Notes: a model not told the origin generated them from the letters alone. DNA of 64,000 bases from Chitinilyticum aquatile DSM 21506 (GCF_000430805.1 NZ_AUMS01000014.1:1-64000); one strand, 5' to 3'; shown: positions 8,928 to 17,702, numbered from the stretch's first letter. Made by a program: numbers and translations.

Positions 8928-10939
8928 GCCTTGCCCTCGTCTGCGGCCGCGGTATCCGCTGCCGGTTTGGGCTGGCGCGGGGCAAACAGGAAATCCTGCG
9001 GGCGGCGGAAGAAGCGCCGCACCAGCATGCCGAACAGCGGGCGCAGCTCGGACAGCAGACGCTGGCGCGAGCGCATGGCCGTCCACAGCGCCAGCGTGAA
9101 GCTGACGGCCAGGTTGGTCAGGCCGATCAGCGCGACGCCCCACAGTGCCAGCAGCAGGATCTGCCAGTCGAGGTTGAAATTGACCCCGGCGGCGATGAAG
9201 GACACATTCGCCGACGAGAAGGTAATGTGGCGGATGTCGAGCGGCAGGCCGATCAGGAAGCCGATAAAGCCGGTCAGCCCCAGCATCATGCCGAAGTAGA
9301 AATTACCGGCCAGTGCGCCGAGGTTGTGTTCGATGTACTTGCCCAGTTTCCAGGAGCGGTGCTCGCCAAGCACGCGGTTGAGCAGTGGGTGGGCCGCGAT
9401 GCGTTCCGGCAGGCGGTGATAGAGCGCCTTGTTGTCGTAGTAACCGGAGATCAGCCCGGCGAGGAAGAGCCAGACGCCGGCAATCGCCGCGTGCGGCACA
9501 CCCAGCCCGGTCAGCGGCCGCAATTCGTGCAGCAATTTGCCGGTCTTGTCGAGATTGATCAGCGGCTCGCCAAAGTGATAGGCCCACAGCCAGGCCAGCC
9601 CCAGCGCCACCGGCATGGCCAGCAGTACGTTGCCGAGAATGGCGATGAACTGGGTGCGCGCGACTTTCACGATCAGCTCCACCAGCTCGCGATAACCTTC
9701 GGCACTCTTGCTGCCGGGCGGGGGCAGGGTGGCGGCAATGGTGGCGGCGGTCATCGCCGGCTGCTTGGTGGCGATCGTGCAGTGCAGCATGTGGACCAGC
9801 ATGAAACCCAGCGCGTAATTGAGGCCGAAGCTCACCGCTTCGATCAGTGGCGGCAGATGAGCCTTGGCAATCTGGATCTTGAACAGCGCCATGAAGCCGA
9901 CGATGATGCCGGCGCCAGCGGCCGAGCGGAACATGTTCAGCCATTCGCGGCGGTTTTCGGCGATGTAGTGTTCGCCGGTATGGCTGGCGTGCTCGGTGAC
10001 CTGCAAGGCCAGCAATTCGGTGTTCTGGCGCAGCACGTCGCGCAGGCTGTGCTTGCGGTTTTCCGCGCGCACCAGCTGCAGGAACAGGCGCAGGAATGCG
10101 GGCCCCCAGTTGGGTGACGGGACCGGATCAACGAGTTCGAGCAGAATCTGCATGCGCTCGATGTGCTGCTCCAGCCGCAGCAGGTGATAGGTCAGGCTGA
10201 CCGATACACCGTGGCGCAGGGCGTGCTTTCGGATGCGAGCGATCTGCGCGGTGCACTGGTCCAGCAGGACCATGATCTGCTTCTGGTCGTCGTCGAGTTC
10301 TTTTTCCTCGACCAGCGCCTTGCGGTAGTTTTCGACGAAGCTGAGCGTTTCGACATTCTGCCGCACGAAGGGCGACTCGAAGCGCTCCATGTCGGGCGCA
10401 TTCTGCACCAGTTCCGGTTCCAGTCCGATGGTGGCAATCCGGCAGGACAGCACCTGGATGGCCTCCAGTCTTTGCAGCTGGCTGTAGCGATCAGGGGCAT
10501 ATGCGATGTCAAGTATCAGACTACGCGACAAATCAGCCCATACACCATAAGGTATGCCGCCCAGCCAGACGTAGTCATCCTTGCGGTGGAACAGCAGGCC
10601 GAACACGTCCTTCAGCAACTCCGGACGCGGTTTCACCGGCAACAGGCGCTCGCCGATGCGGCGGCGCAGACCTGCTACCAGCGGTTCATTCGAGAGAATG
10701 CCGGTATCCGTATACAGCTGCACCTGGCGGGTATTGCCCATCAGCTGATCAAGCTGCGCGCGCAGGGCCGTGCGGTATTGCGGATTCTGTTCCAGCAGGA
10801 AGGAAAGTGCGCGCACATTGTTGACGGCTGTGGTGCTGTCATCGGCGGATTTCGGCCGCACGGCGGCCACCAGATCGCGCAGATTGTTCAGTGCGGCGTC
10901 GGCATTGGCGCCGACCATGTTCTGCAGGATGGACTCCAT
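8924..10939 (-). CDS. Gcr-family membrane protein (annotated as site-specific recombinase, PF10136 type)
   Basis: A 671-residue protein matching the family usually labelled site-specific recombinase Gcr in Neisseria and relatives; GKYIEHNLGALAGNFYFGMM is a signature stretch. The N-terminal half (1-330) is helical and soluble-looking; the C-terminal half has about six hydrophobic segments (around 335-360, 365-385, 430-455, 485-505, 555-580 and 600-625) and a basic tail. I find neither a tyrosine-recombinase R-H-R-Y set nor a serine-recombinase motif, so the recombinase label is doubtful and an inner-membrane role is more likely. It is coupled to the downstream oxygenase gene and starts 26 bases after the fructosamine kinase stop, so the three genes may form one operon. 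Confidence 0.85.
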   Translation of the reverse strand: MESILQNMVGANADAALNNLRDLVAAVRPKSADDSTTAVNNVRALSFLLEQNPQYRTALRAQLDQLMGNTRQVQLYTDTGILSNEPLVAGLRRRIGERLLPVKPRPELLKDVFGLLFHRKDDYVWLGGIPYGVWADLSRSLILDIAYAPDRYSQLQRLEAIQVLSCRIATIGLEPELVQNAPDMERFESPFVRQNVETLSFVENYRKALVEEKELDDDQKQIMVLLDQCTAQIARIRKHALRHGVSVSLTYHLLRLEQHIERMQILLELVDPVPSPNWGPAFLRLFLQLVRAENRKHSLRDVLRQNTELLALQVTEHASHTGEHYIAENRREWLNMFRSAAGAGIIVGFMALFKIQIAKAHLPPLIEAVSFGLNYALGFMLVHMLHCTIATKQPAMTAATIAATLPPPGSKSAEGYRELVELIVKVARTQFIAILGNVLLAMPVALGLAWLWAYHFGEPLINLDKTGKLLHELRPLTGLGVPHAAIAGVWLFLAGLISGYYDNKALYHRLPERIAAHPLLNRVLGEHRSWKLGKYIEHNLGALAGNFYFGMMLGLTGFIGFLIGLPLDIRHITFSSANVSFIAAGVNFNLDWQILLLALWGVALIGLTNLAVSFTLALWTAMRSRQRLLSELRPLFGMLVRRFFRRPQDFLFAPRQPKPAADTAAADEGKA

Positions 10940-10965
10940 GGATTCCTTGCGGTGAATGGCGTGGT

Positions 10966-11838
10966 TCAGCCGCGTGCTTCTGCGAGCAGCTGGCCGATCA
11001 TCTGTCTGGCCTGGCTCTCATAGCCGCCGCCGAACAGATTGAAGTGATTCAGGATGTGGTAGAGATTGTAAAGCGTGCGGCGCACCTTGTAACCGGAATC
11101 AATTGGCCAGGCCGAGTGATAGGCCGCCATGAAACGAGTGCCGAAACCGCCGAAGAGTTCCGTCATTGCCAGATCGCATTCGCGGTCGCCGAAGTAGCAG
11201 GCCGGATCGAAAATGACTGGCGTTCCGTCAGCCAGCCCTGCTGCATTGCCGCCCCACAGGTCGCCATGCAGCAGGCTGGGCTGCGGCGTATAACCGTTGA
11301 AGAAAGCGGGCAGAGCATCCAGCAGTCGCGCTTCCTGTTCGCCAAAGCGCGCGCCATTGCGTCGTGCCAGCGCAAATTGCGGCGCCAGCCGTTCCTCGCG
11401 CCAGAAGCCCTCCCAGGAGTCGTGCCAGGTGTTGGATTGCGGTGTGCTGCCGATGGTGTTGTCGATGTGCCAGCCGAAGTGTGGCGCCGTGATGCGGTGC
11501 ACAGAAGCCAGTGCCGCGCCCATCGCCGCCGGCTCCGGGCTGCCGCCCATGTCCAGCCATTCCAGCACCAGCCAGGCCGTGTCACCGCTGACGCCGTCGG
11601 CAATTACTTCCGGTACGCGCATGCCGGCTGCCAGCGCGCGCAGGCCTTCGGCTTCGGCAACAAACATGGGATGCAGTCGCGCACGGTTGGTTTTCACGAA
11701 AAAGCGCCGCTCGCCATCGCTAAGCACAAAGGCCTCGTTGATGCAGCCACCACCGACGCTGCGTTGTTGCCGGCTATGGAAGGGCTGGCCGGTGAGATGT
11801 GAAACGGCGTTTTCGAGATCGCGGATCAGGGTGCTCAT
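10966..11838 (-). CDS. Fructosamine kinase family protein
   Basis: A 290-residue cytosolic sugar kinase of the fructosamine/ketosamine-3-kinase family, which phosphorylates glycated amines so that they decompose (protein deglycation). Visible motifs: GGGCINEAFVLSDGERRFFVK (nucleotide loop and Lys), LLHGDLWGGN (catalytic loop with the Asp), VIFDPACYFGDRECDLAMTELFGGF (metal-binding segment). Length fits the bacterial family. First gene of the minus-strand group that includes the Gcr-like protein and oxygenase. Confidence 0.9.
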   Translation of the reverse strand: MSTLIRDLENAVSHLTGQPFHSRQQRSVGGGCINEAFVLSDGERRFFVKTNRARLHPMFVAEAEGLRALAAGMRVPEVIADGVSGDTAWLVLEWLDMGGSPEPAAMGAALASVHRITAPHFGWHIDNTIGSTPQSNTWHDSWEGFWREERLAPQFALARRNGARFGEQEARLLDALPAFFNGYTPQPSLLHGDLWGGNAAGLADGTPVIFDPACYFGDRECDLAMTELFGGFGTRFMAAYHSAWPIDSGYKVRRTLYNLYHILNHFNLFGGGYESQARQMIGQLLAEARG

Positions 11839-11920
11839 GGCTATGGCTCGTTCGACAATGGGCTGATGTCGCAGTGTAGGGTTTCGCCGCGACGCCCGGT
11901 TTGCGCTGCTGCAAGCCTGC

Positions 11921-12841
11921 TTACTGCGCGGGTTTCCCCGTGCACGGGGTGCCGTAGTCGATGCTCAGCTTCTCGCGCTTTAGGTCATAGGTCGCCTGAA
12001 CCTGCACATAAGGCACGCCAGCGACGATGCTGGGATGCGCGCAGGTTTCGGCACTGGACGGATCGATCAGGGTCGAGGCATAGACCGACCAGCCGTCCGC
12101 GCTTGATTCCACCAGCGTTCCGGGCGGCCAGATGCTGTCGGCAATGGTCTGCCCGGCCAGCGTGCAGTAGTCGAGCGTGATGACGCCATTGTTGTTGCTG
12201 ACGTCGACGTGTTGCTGCTCGCTGCAGTTCCAGCCGTCAATCGTTTGTGGCGCAGGCAGGCTGAGTCGCAGATGGCGTTCATCCGGCGGGTCGGTCAGGC
12301 GGATGCCGGTGACTTGCAGCGTGCCAAATGCCAGCGGCTTGCGGGCTGTTGCGCCAACCAGTACGCGCCCAAACTGGCCATCCTGCTCGTATTCCAGCTT
12401 GCTGCCTGCGGGGAAAACCACGCCAGCCAGGGTGGCCGACGTGGGGGCGTCAGCCTTGGTTTCCGTGCGGCCCGGATAGCCTTTCAGCCAGTCCCAGCCG
12501 ATGCTCCCGGCCAGCAGTATTGGCGGCAGCAGGAAAAACAGCAGCGTGATGCCGATACGCTTGCCGCGTCCCTGCGTGTGTAGCGAGCGGTAGACCAGCC
12601 AGCAGATGAAGCTCCAGATGACGATGCCAGCACTGAGTGCCGCGCCGATCAGGTAGAGAATCCCCTCGCCCCAGCCGCCCGGGCCACCATAACCACGGCT
12701 GCCGGGTGCGAACACCATGGCAAACAGGAAAACGGTCAGTGCTGTGCCGGCCAGAAACAGCTTCTTGAGTAATGGCGGCATGCCGGGCAGGGGCAGTGCT
12801 GGCGTTGTCGCAGCGGTGGAATCGGGAGGAATGAGTTTCAC
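11921..12841 (-). CDS. Membrane protein of unknown function, tandem paralogue 3
   Basis: A 306-residue protein I cannot assign to a family. Three hydrophobic segments fill residues about 25-130, followed by a soluble, probably periplasmic, domain that shares blocks with the next two upstream genes: LAGVVFPAGSKLEYE, RKPLAFGTLQVTGI, LPAPQTIDGWNC and IWPPGTLVE. I place the start at GTG 12841, which overlaps the upstream stop (GTGA); the only ATG in frame lies 28 codons further back, inside the upstream gene. Conserved Cys residues (WNC, YCTLA, ETCAH) suggest a disulphide-containing domain. Confidence 0.75.
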   Translation of the reverse strand: MKLIPPDSTAATTPALPLPGMPPLLKKLFLAGTALTVFLFAMVFAPGSRGYGGPGGWGEGILYLIGAALSAGIVIWSFICWLVYRSLHTQGRGKRIGITLLFFLLPPILLAGSIGWDWLKGYPGRTETKADAPTSATLAGVVFPAGSKLEYEQDGQFGRVLVGATARKPLAFGTLQVTGIRLTDPPDERHLRLSLPAPQTIDGWNCSEQQHVDVSNNNGVITLDYCTLAGQTIADSIWPPGTLVESSADGWSVYASTLIDPSSAETCAHPSIVAGVPYVQVQATYDLKREKLSIDYGTPCTGKPAQ

Positions 12842-13869
12842 TGGCTGCTGGTCTCGCTGGCGGGAATGCTTGTTGGCGCGGTTGCTGAAGTGGTGGCGGA
12901 GGCGGCGTGCTGTGGGGCTTGGCAAGGTTCGCTGTCGGGCGACACCTCCAGCAGGCGGCGCTGCGTGTCATAGCGTACTTCCAGCCGGCAATACGCCACG
13001 CCATCCATGTTCGCCGGGCCGGATTCGCTGGTGGTGTAGACACGAATCACGCGGCGGTCTGCCACGCTGTCGCCCATGGCCATGCTGCCGGCAGGCCAGC
13101 GAATTCCGCCATTGTCAGCGATCAGGGTGCAGTGGCTGAGCCGGGGGCCGGCTGGCGTGAGGTCGAGCAGGGTTTCATCACGGCTGTTGCAGGTCCAGCC
13201 ATCAATTTCCTGCGGCCTGGCCAGCAATACCCGGATGCGGTCCGGTTTGTCCGGATAACCCTCAAGGCTGATGGTCTCGGTAATGGCGATGATTGCCAGC
13301 GAGCCCAGTGTCAGCGGCCGTGGCGAACGCGCGGCGATCAGCCGCTTGCTGAACAGCCCGGTGTTCTCATAAGTCAGTTGGCTGCCCGGCGGGAAGGTTA
13401 CCCCGGCGAGGCTGGCACCCTTGTTGCCGGAGGTGTCGACGGGTTTGTTTTCGATGCTTGTCCGGTATAAAGCCGGCAGGCTGATGAGGAAGACCGGCAG
13501 CAGCAGGAAAACGACGGTGCGCTGCCGTGCCTGCGGGTGGTCTTTCAAGGCCAGGCTGCGATAGACCCGCCAGCCAAGCCAGCTCCAGCCCAGCGTTGGC
13601 AGCAGGATGATGAGGCTGAGCAAATAGGGGGTGGGTGACAGCAGCAGTTCGATGCCGCTGGCGTCAGCGAAAAGGCGCTGCAGGCTGCCCCAATCGCCCA
13701 GCATCAAATACAGCAGGCCGAGTGCAGTCATGAGCAGACTGACCAGGAACCCGTCGATACCTTGAATGAAACTGAGCGCGAACAGCAGGAGCAGCAGCAC
13801 TGCGCCGCCCAGAAAGCTGGTGCGCAGCCAGGCGGGCATTGGTAAGGGCATGCTTGAGCGGGTGGGCAT
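12838..13869 (-). CDS. Membrane protein of unknown function, tandem paralogue 2
   Basis: A 343-residue paralogue of its two neighbours. N-terminal hydrophobic segments (about residues 10-140) precede the shared domain: LAGVTFPPGSQLTYENTGLF, RSPRPLTLGSLAI, ARPQEIDGWTC, CTLIADNGGIRWPAGS and a C-terminal YCRLEVRYD. The tail is Thr/Ser/Ala-rich. The start MPTRSS (13869) is preferred over ATG 13962, which would add 31 residues with no similarity; MPLPMPAW a few codons later is also possible. Its stop overlaps the GTG start of the following paralogue, so they are co-translated. Confidence 0.78.
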   Translation of the reverse strand: MPTRSSMPLPMPAWLRTSFLGGAVLLLLLFALSFIQGIDGFLVSLLMTALGLLYLMLGDWGSLQRLFADASGIELLLSPTPYLLSLIILLPTLGWSWLGWRVYRSLALKDHPQARQRTVVFLLLPVFLISLPALYRTSIENKPVDTSGNKGASLAGVTFPPGSQLTYENTGLFSKRLIAARSPRPLTLGSLAIIAITETISLEGYPDKPDRIRVLLARPQEIDGWTCNSRDETLLDLTPAGPRLSHCTLIADNGGIRWPAGSMAMGDSVADRRVIRVYTTSESGPANMDGVAYCRLEVRYDTQRRLLEVSPDSEPCQAPQHAASATTSATAPTSIPASETSSQ

Positions 13870-14007
13870 GACAGCGGGAATCCTTGGCTTGCTGACGCAA
13901 TTTACCAATGATACCAGTCTGATGTTGTAAGCAGGCGTGGGCAAGGCCACACGGTCTTGCACTGCGTTCGGATTGCCGCAGCGCAGGGGCAGGCGATATA
14001 CATAATG

Positions 14008-14056
14008 ATGTATATCATCAAGACCATTTCAAATAAATGGCTGGGTGAAAATACCC
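14008..14056. repeat. 48-49 bp palindromic element, copy B
   Basis: Begins ATGTAT instead of GGGTAT and ends ATACCC; inner arms GACCATTT and AAATGGCT pair. It lies in the gap between paralogues 2 and 1 of the tandem membrane-protein family. Confidence 0.85.
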
Positions 14057-14126
14057 TTGTCGTTGCTGGTTTTTCGGTGGCCGGCATGGCAGGAGTGCTC
14101 ACCGCACATGCTGTGGCGATGCCGGT

Positions 14127-15188
14127 TTAGTGCGTGTCCTGCCCGGCAGGCGTGCCACATTTGCGGAAAGGCTCTTCCGGCCGGCCTTTTTCCACGCACA
14201 CTGTTTCGTACTCCGGGGCTGCCGGTTCGGGCTGGCCCCAGATGGCGCTGCTGCCGCTGCCATAGAGGGTATAGCGTGCGCCCGCCTGGAAGGTGAAGGG
14301 GCCGGCCGTCACGGCATCGCACAGGGTGCCGCTGTAGGTGCCCGTGCTGTCATCACCCGGGTCGGCCTGGTATTCCAGTTCGCTGAAGCGGTAGCCCAGG
14401 GTGCTTATCGAATGGCGGCATGGCGCCGACGAGTCATCTGCCTCGCCCTCGCTCCAGTAAAGCCGCATCCCTTTGGCATTCCTGCTGAACTGCGTGCCGG
14501 CAAGCCAGTCCAGGGCGCCGACGCGATGGTTTCTGGCCAGTACACATTCGACCAGCTGCCACTTGCCATCCATGACCAGTGTGACTGGTGACGCGGAATC
14601 GCAATGCCAGCCGGATATGGTTTGCGGAGCGGCCAGTGTGACCGCAATCTGCCCTTCGCCGGGCGGATAGCTCAATTCCAGCTCAGTCAGTCGCAAATGG
14701 TCCAGATGCCCTGGCGCGCTGGCGCGAATCGCGATGGCCTGCGTGCTGAAGAGGCCGCTACGCATGTACTGCACTGTTCCGCCCTCGGGGAAGGTTGCCC
14801 CGGCCAGCCGGAAGGCTTCACCGTGCTGTTCTTCCGGCAGGCGTTCGCCAATGCGTGACTTCTGCGTGTGATAGCCGCCTGCCAGCAGGAGGAGAAGCGG
14901 GCCGACGATGCCGAGAGTGATCAGGGTGGTCCTGCGCTGTCGGGCGGGCAGGCCGCGAATGATCATGGTGCCGAGATGCAGCACCAGCAACAGACCGCCC
15001 AGTGCGCCGGCGGCGATGGCGCCGATCAGGTAGGCCAGCCCATCCCAGCCACGAGCGCCCTCTGCGGCAAGCAGCATGAAGGCAGCCAGGAGAATGCAGA
15101 TCCCGATCAGCCAGCGCAGGACGATATCGAGGCGCGGTGTGCGGGGCTTTGCCACAGGAGGGCGCTGGGCTGATTCGTCAACAGGCAT
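14127..15188 (-). CDS. Membrane protein of unknown function, tandem paralogue 1
   Basis: A 353-residue paralogue of the two downstream genes. Three hydrophobic segments (about 23-42, 48-75 and 86-105) are followed by the shared domain: LAGATFPEGGTVQYMRSGLF, ELSYPPGEGQIAVTLAAPQT, SGWHCDSASPVTL, CVLARNHRVGALDWLAGT. It has an extra C-terminal unit of about 70 residues (QADPGDDSTGTYSG, FTFQAGARYTLYG) that repeats the same theme of a beta-strand followed by AG(T/A). It is separated from paralogue 2 by 257 bases that contain a palindromic element, so it may be transcribed separately. Confidence 0.78.
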   Translation of the reverse strand: MPVDESAQRPPVAKPRTPRLDIVLRWLIGICILLAAFMLLAAEGARGWDGLAYLIGAIAAGALGGLLLVLHLGTMIIRGLPARQRRTTLITLGIVGPLLLLLAGGYHTQKSRIGERLPEEQHGEAFRLAGATFPEGGTVQYMRSGLFSTQAIAIRASAPGHLDHLRLTELELSYPPGEGQIAVTLAAPQTISGWHCDSASPVTLVMDGKWQLVECVLARNHRVGALDWLAGTQFSRNAKGMRLYWSEGEADDSSAPCRHSISTLGYRFSELEYQADPGDDSTGTYSGTLCDAVTAGPFTFQAGARYTLYGSGSSAIWGQPEPAAPEYETVCVEKGRPEEPFRKCGTPAGQDTH

Positions 15189-15274
15189 GGCAGGGCAGGG
15201 GCAGCGAAGTGGGCTGGCTAGCGATTGTACGCAGCCTTTTCCGCCGGCGCTTCCTGATGCCTGCGCGGGGTGAA

Positions 15275-15706
15275 CTAGATCACCAGCCGGCTACGCAAGC
15301 CCTGCGGCAGGTGTTGCAGCAGCGGCTCGAAATCGGTCGCGTCCATCAGGTTTTTCAGCTGCAGGCCCAGTTCGGTGTCTCCGGAAATGGTCAGCCGGCG
15401 CTGGAAGAACAGCGTGTCCGGATCCTCCTGGCGGCGGGCGATGATCCAGTAATCCGCCAGTGCGGCAGCAAACACCACGTCGGCGGGCTGCTCTGCCGTG
15501 ACGAAACGCTGGCCATCGAAGCCGAAGGTGACGCCACGCCCCAGATCGGCGATTTCCAGGCGCACGCTGCGGCCGGTGAGCCAGGCGAAATCGTCTTCCG
15601 GCCAGAGCTGCTTGCGCAGCAGATTGAGCGCGGTGACCAGTGCCAGCGTGGGCGGCAGCTCGGGCAGCTGCTGCAGAATGGTTTTGATCGGTGCCGGGAT
15701 ATTCAT
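15275..15706 (-). CDS. ubiT: Ubiquinone biosynthesis accessory factor UbiT (SCP2 domain)
   Basis: A 143-residue protein made of one SCP2 sterol-carrier domain, matching E. coli UbiT (YhbT), which binds lipid intermediates in O2-independent ubiquinone synthesis. Typical segments are LTGRSVRLEIADLG, ADVVFAAALADYWIIARRQEDPDTLFFQRRLTISGDTELGL (core summarised by ADVVF and GDTELGL) and LKNLMDA. It follows ubiV after a 21-base gap that consists of a palindromic element, which supplies the ribosome-binding region (GAGAAA is the best purine tract). The start ATG 15706 abuts the element; ATG 15721 is inside it. Confidence 0.9.
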   Translation of the reverse strand: MNIPAPIKTILQQLPELPPTLALVTALNLLRKQLWPEDDFAWLTGRSVRLEIADLGRGVTFGFDGQRFVTAEQPADVVFAAALADYWIIARRQEDPDTLFFQRRLTISGDTELGLQLKNLMDATDFEPLLQHLPQGLRSRLVI

Positions 15707-15754
15707 GGGTATATTTCTCAAGCCATTTTATTCATTGGGTTGCAGGGCAATACC
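15707..15754. repeat. 48-49 bp palindromic element, copy C (ubiV-ubiT junction)
   Basis: Starts GGGTAT, ends AATACC, arms AAGCCATTTT and CATTGGGTTGC. It contains the last eight ubiV codons, the ubiV stop, the whole intergenic gap and the ubiT translation initiation region up to the base before the start codon. Confidence 0.8.
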
Positions 15755-16609
15755 TGCCTTGCCATGCCAGTAGCCGTTGACCAGCCCCTGCGGATGCAGT
15801 GCGGCCAGATCGCTGCCAGCGCTGGCGTCAGTCAGCCGGGCGGCAAAGGCGTCGACTACCGCGCGGCAGTGCGTCGCCTGCGGACTGATGCGCAGGTAGC
15901 CAATGCCCGCAGCAGCCAACTGTGGCAGGTCGTCATACAGGCTGTGGCAGGCGGCGCTTTGGGTCTGGATGCCGTTGATGCGCAGGAAGTGCTGGCCTTC
16001 GCGCGTGTCGACCAGCATGCCGTCCGGGTGCTCGAGGCACTTGAACTGGCAGTCGTCTTTCTTCAGCGTGTAATGACGGGCGGTGAAGCAGCGCGCCGAG
16101 AAGGCCAGTGGCAGGTGGCCGTGTCCGAACACTTCCGTTTCGATGGCACAGGTTTTCTCGGCCAGAATCGCTGTGACCGTCTCGCGGCTGGCTTCCAGCG
16201 GCGGCACCCAGCGGGTGGCGCCCTGTGCGGCGAACCAGTCGAGCGTCGGGCCGTTGTAGATGTTGAGCGTCGCGCCGGCGACAAAGGGTATGCCGGCCTT
16301 GCGGGCGATTTCGACCGCGCCGAGGTCGTTCACTTCGATCAGCCCGCCGGCTTCGACCAGCCGTTTCAGCCCCATCAGGTCGCTGGCCGATTCCAGCAGC
16401 GCCTGTGTGCTGTAAATGACCCGTTTGCCGGCCTGTGCCAGCTCCGTTCCCAGCGCCAGCCAGTCAGCGGTTTTGACTTCATGGCGGCGTGAACAGACGA
16501 CTTCGCCCAGATAAACATCAGCCACCGGCCAGCTGGCAACGTCGGCGTAAAAATCGAGCACCTGCTGGCGCGGCCAGAAATACAGGTTGGGTCCAAGGGT
16601 GAGTTGCAT
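15728..16609 (-). CDS. ubiV: O2-independent ubiquinone hydroxylation protein UbiV (peptidase U32 family)
   Basis: A 293-residue U32-family protein, homologue of E. coli UbiV (YhbV), which pairs with UbiU and carries a 4Fe-4S cluster needed for hydroxylating the ubiquinone ring without oxygen. Cys residues in VVCSRRHE, ARCFTARHY, DDCQFKC and nearby are placed as in the family to bind the cluster. The start MQLTLGPNLYFWPRQQ is the usual N-terminus. It begins 14 bases after the ubiU stop; the last eight codons fall in a palindromic element. Confidence 0.92.
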   Translation of the reverse strand: MQLTLGPNLYFWPRQQVLDFYADVASWPVADVYLGEVVCSRRHEVKTADWLALGTELAQAGKRVIYSTQALLESASDLMGLKRLVEAGGLIEVNDLGAVEIARKAGIPFVAGATLNIYNGPTLDWFAAQGATRWVPPLEASRETVTAILAEKTCAIETEVFGHGHLPLAFSARCFTARHYTLKKDDCQFKCLEHPDGMLVDTREGQHFLRINGIQTQSAACHSLYDDLPQLAAAGIGYLRISPQATHCRAVVDAFAARLTDASAGSDLAALHPQGLVNGYWHGKAGIALQPNE

Positions 16610-16623
16610 GGCTGCTTTCCTTC

Positions 16624-17625
16624 TTAGCGCCAGGGGCGCGAGTAGGCGCCGAGAGTCTGCTGGTGACCTTCGGATACCTTGGTCAGCGCGTCCTGCCAGG
16701 CCGGCTTGACCGAATAGTGGGCATCGCCGGCGGCGTCGATGGCGGCGCGCAGGGTGGCGGTGACTTCGGCGGTGTAGGCGGGGCTGCGCTGGCGGCCTTC
16801 GACCTTGATGGCACTGACGCCGATTTTCATCAGCTCCGGCAGGATGGAGAGGGTATTGAGGCTGGTCGGTTCTTCCAGGGCATAGTAGGTATCGCCTTCT
16901 ACCTCAAAGCGACCCTTGCATAGCGTCGGATACCCTGCGGGTTCACCGGCTTCGAACTGGTCGATCAGGATGTCGTTCAACCGGGTTCGCATGCGCTGGC
17001 CCTCGGGCTCCCAGCGCACGAAGCCGGCTGGCGAGCACACGCCGTGGGTGTTCGGCGACTGGCCGGTGGCGTAGCTCGACAGGATGCAGCGCCCCTCGGC
17101 CATCACGCACAGGCTGCCAAAGCCGAACACTTCGATTTCCACCGGGGTATTCTTGATGACGTACTCGACCTGCGGCAGCGTCAGCACGCGCGGCAGCACG
17201 GCACGGGAAACCCCGAAACACTCGTGGGCCATGTTGATCGCAGCGAAGTTGGTGGCCGAGCCCTGTACCGACAGATGGCGGCGCAATTGCGGATGGGTTT
17301 GATACGCGTAGCTCAGCAAGCCAAAATCGGCGAGAATAACGGCATCTGCACCGATTTCCGCGGCACGATCGACCGATTTGCGCCATTCGGCCACGCGGCC
17401 GGCCTGTGCGTAGGTATTGATGGCGATGAGGATTTCGCGACCATGCCGGTGTGCGTAGGCGATGCCCTCCGCAAGCTGCTGGTCGGTGAAGTTCAGTCCG
17501 GCGAAGTTGCGGGCATTGGTGGCGTTCTTGAAGCCGACATACACGGCGTCGGCGCCGCGATCGACGGCGGCTTTCAGGGCCGGCAGGCTGCCGGCAGGGC
17601 AGATCAACTGGGGTTTGCGGGGCAT
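16624..17625 (-). CDS. ubiU: O2-independent ubiquinone hydroxylation protein UbiU (peptidase U32 family)
   Basis: A 333-residue partner of UbiV, homologue of E. coli UbiU (YhbU). The N-terminus LICPAGSLPALKAAVDRGAD, the U32 signature region EVFGFGSLCVMAEGRC...HGVCSPAGF and YPTLCKGRF supply the four Cys expected for a 4Fe-4S cluster; EGRQRSPAY near the end is strongly conserved. First gene of ubiU-ubiV-ubiT. An FNR-like half-palindrome about 70 bases upstream would suit anaerobic induction. Confidence 0.94.
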   Translation of the reverse strand: MPRKPQLICPAGSLPALKAAVDRGADAVYVGFKNATNARNFAGLNFTDQQLAEGIAYAHRHGREILIAINTYAQAGRVAEWRKSVDRAAEIGADAVILADFGLLSYAYQTHPQLRRHLSVQGSATNFAAINMAHECFGVSRAVLPRVLTLPQVEYVIKNTPVEIEVFGFGSLCVMAEGRCILSSYATGQSPNTHGVCSPAGFVRWEPEGQRMRTRLNDILIDQFEAGEPAGYPTLCKGRFEVEGDTYYALEEPTSLNTLSILPELMKIGVSAIKVEGRQRSPAYTAEVTATLRAAIDAAGDAHYSVKPAWQDALTKVSEGHQQTLGAYSRPWR

Positions 17626-17688
17626 GACGGGGCAGCTTTCATCAGGGCTGGAATGGCCTGAGCTTAGAGGCCGGCAGGCGCGCAGACT

Positions 17689-17702
17689 TTAACGCAGGTC
17701 AA
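17689..17702 (-). promoter_or_regulatory. Candidate FNR/ANR box upstream of ubiU
   Basis: On the minus strand the site reads TTGACCTGCGTTAA, one mismatch from the symmetric form TTGAC-N4-GTCAA and close to TTGAT-N4-ATCAA. Its centre is about 70 bases before the ubiU start, a distance that allows activation at -41.5. The anaerobic role of UbiUVT makes this plausible; it is inference. Confidence 0.45.

Noticed and set aside
10699-10740. GTATACAGCTGCA in the Gcr-like gene, identical to 13 bases of copy A
   Set aside because: No right half and no ATACC end at the expected distance.
16887-16935. A 49-bp stretch in ubiU bounded by AGGTAT and ATACCC
   Set aside because: No pairing arms, and the protein segment (YPTLCKGRF...) is conserved in UbiU of E. 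coli, so the ends are probably coincidental.
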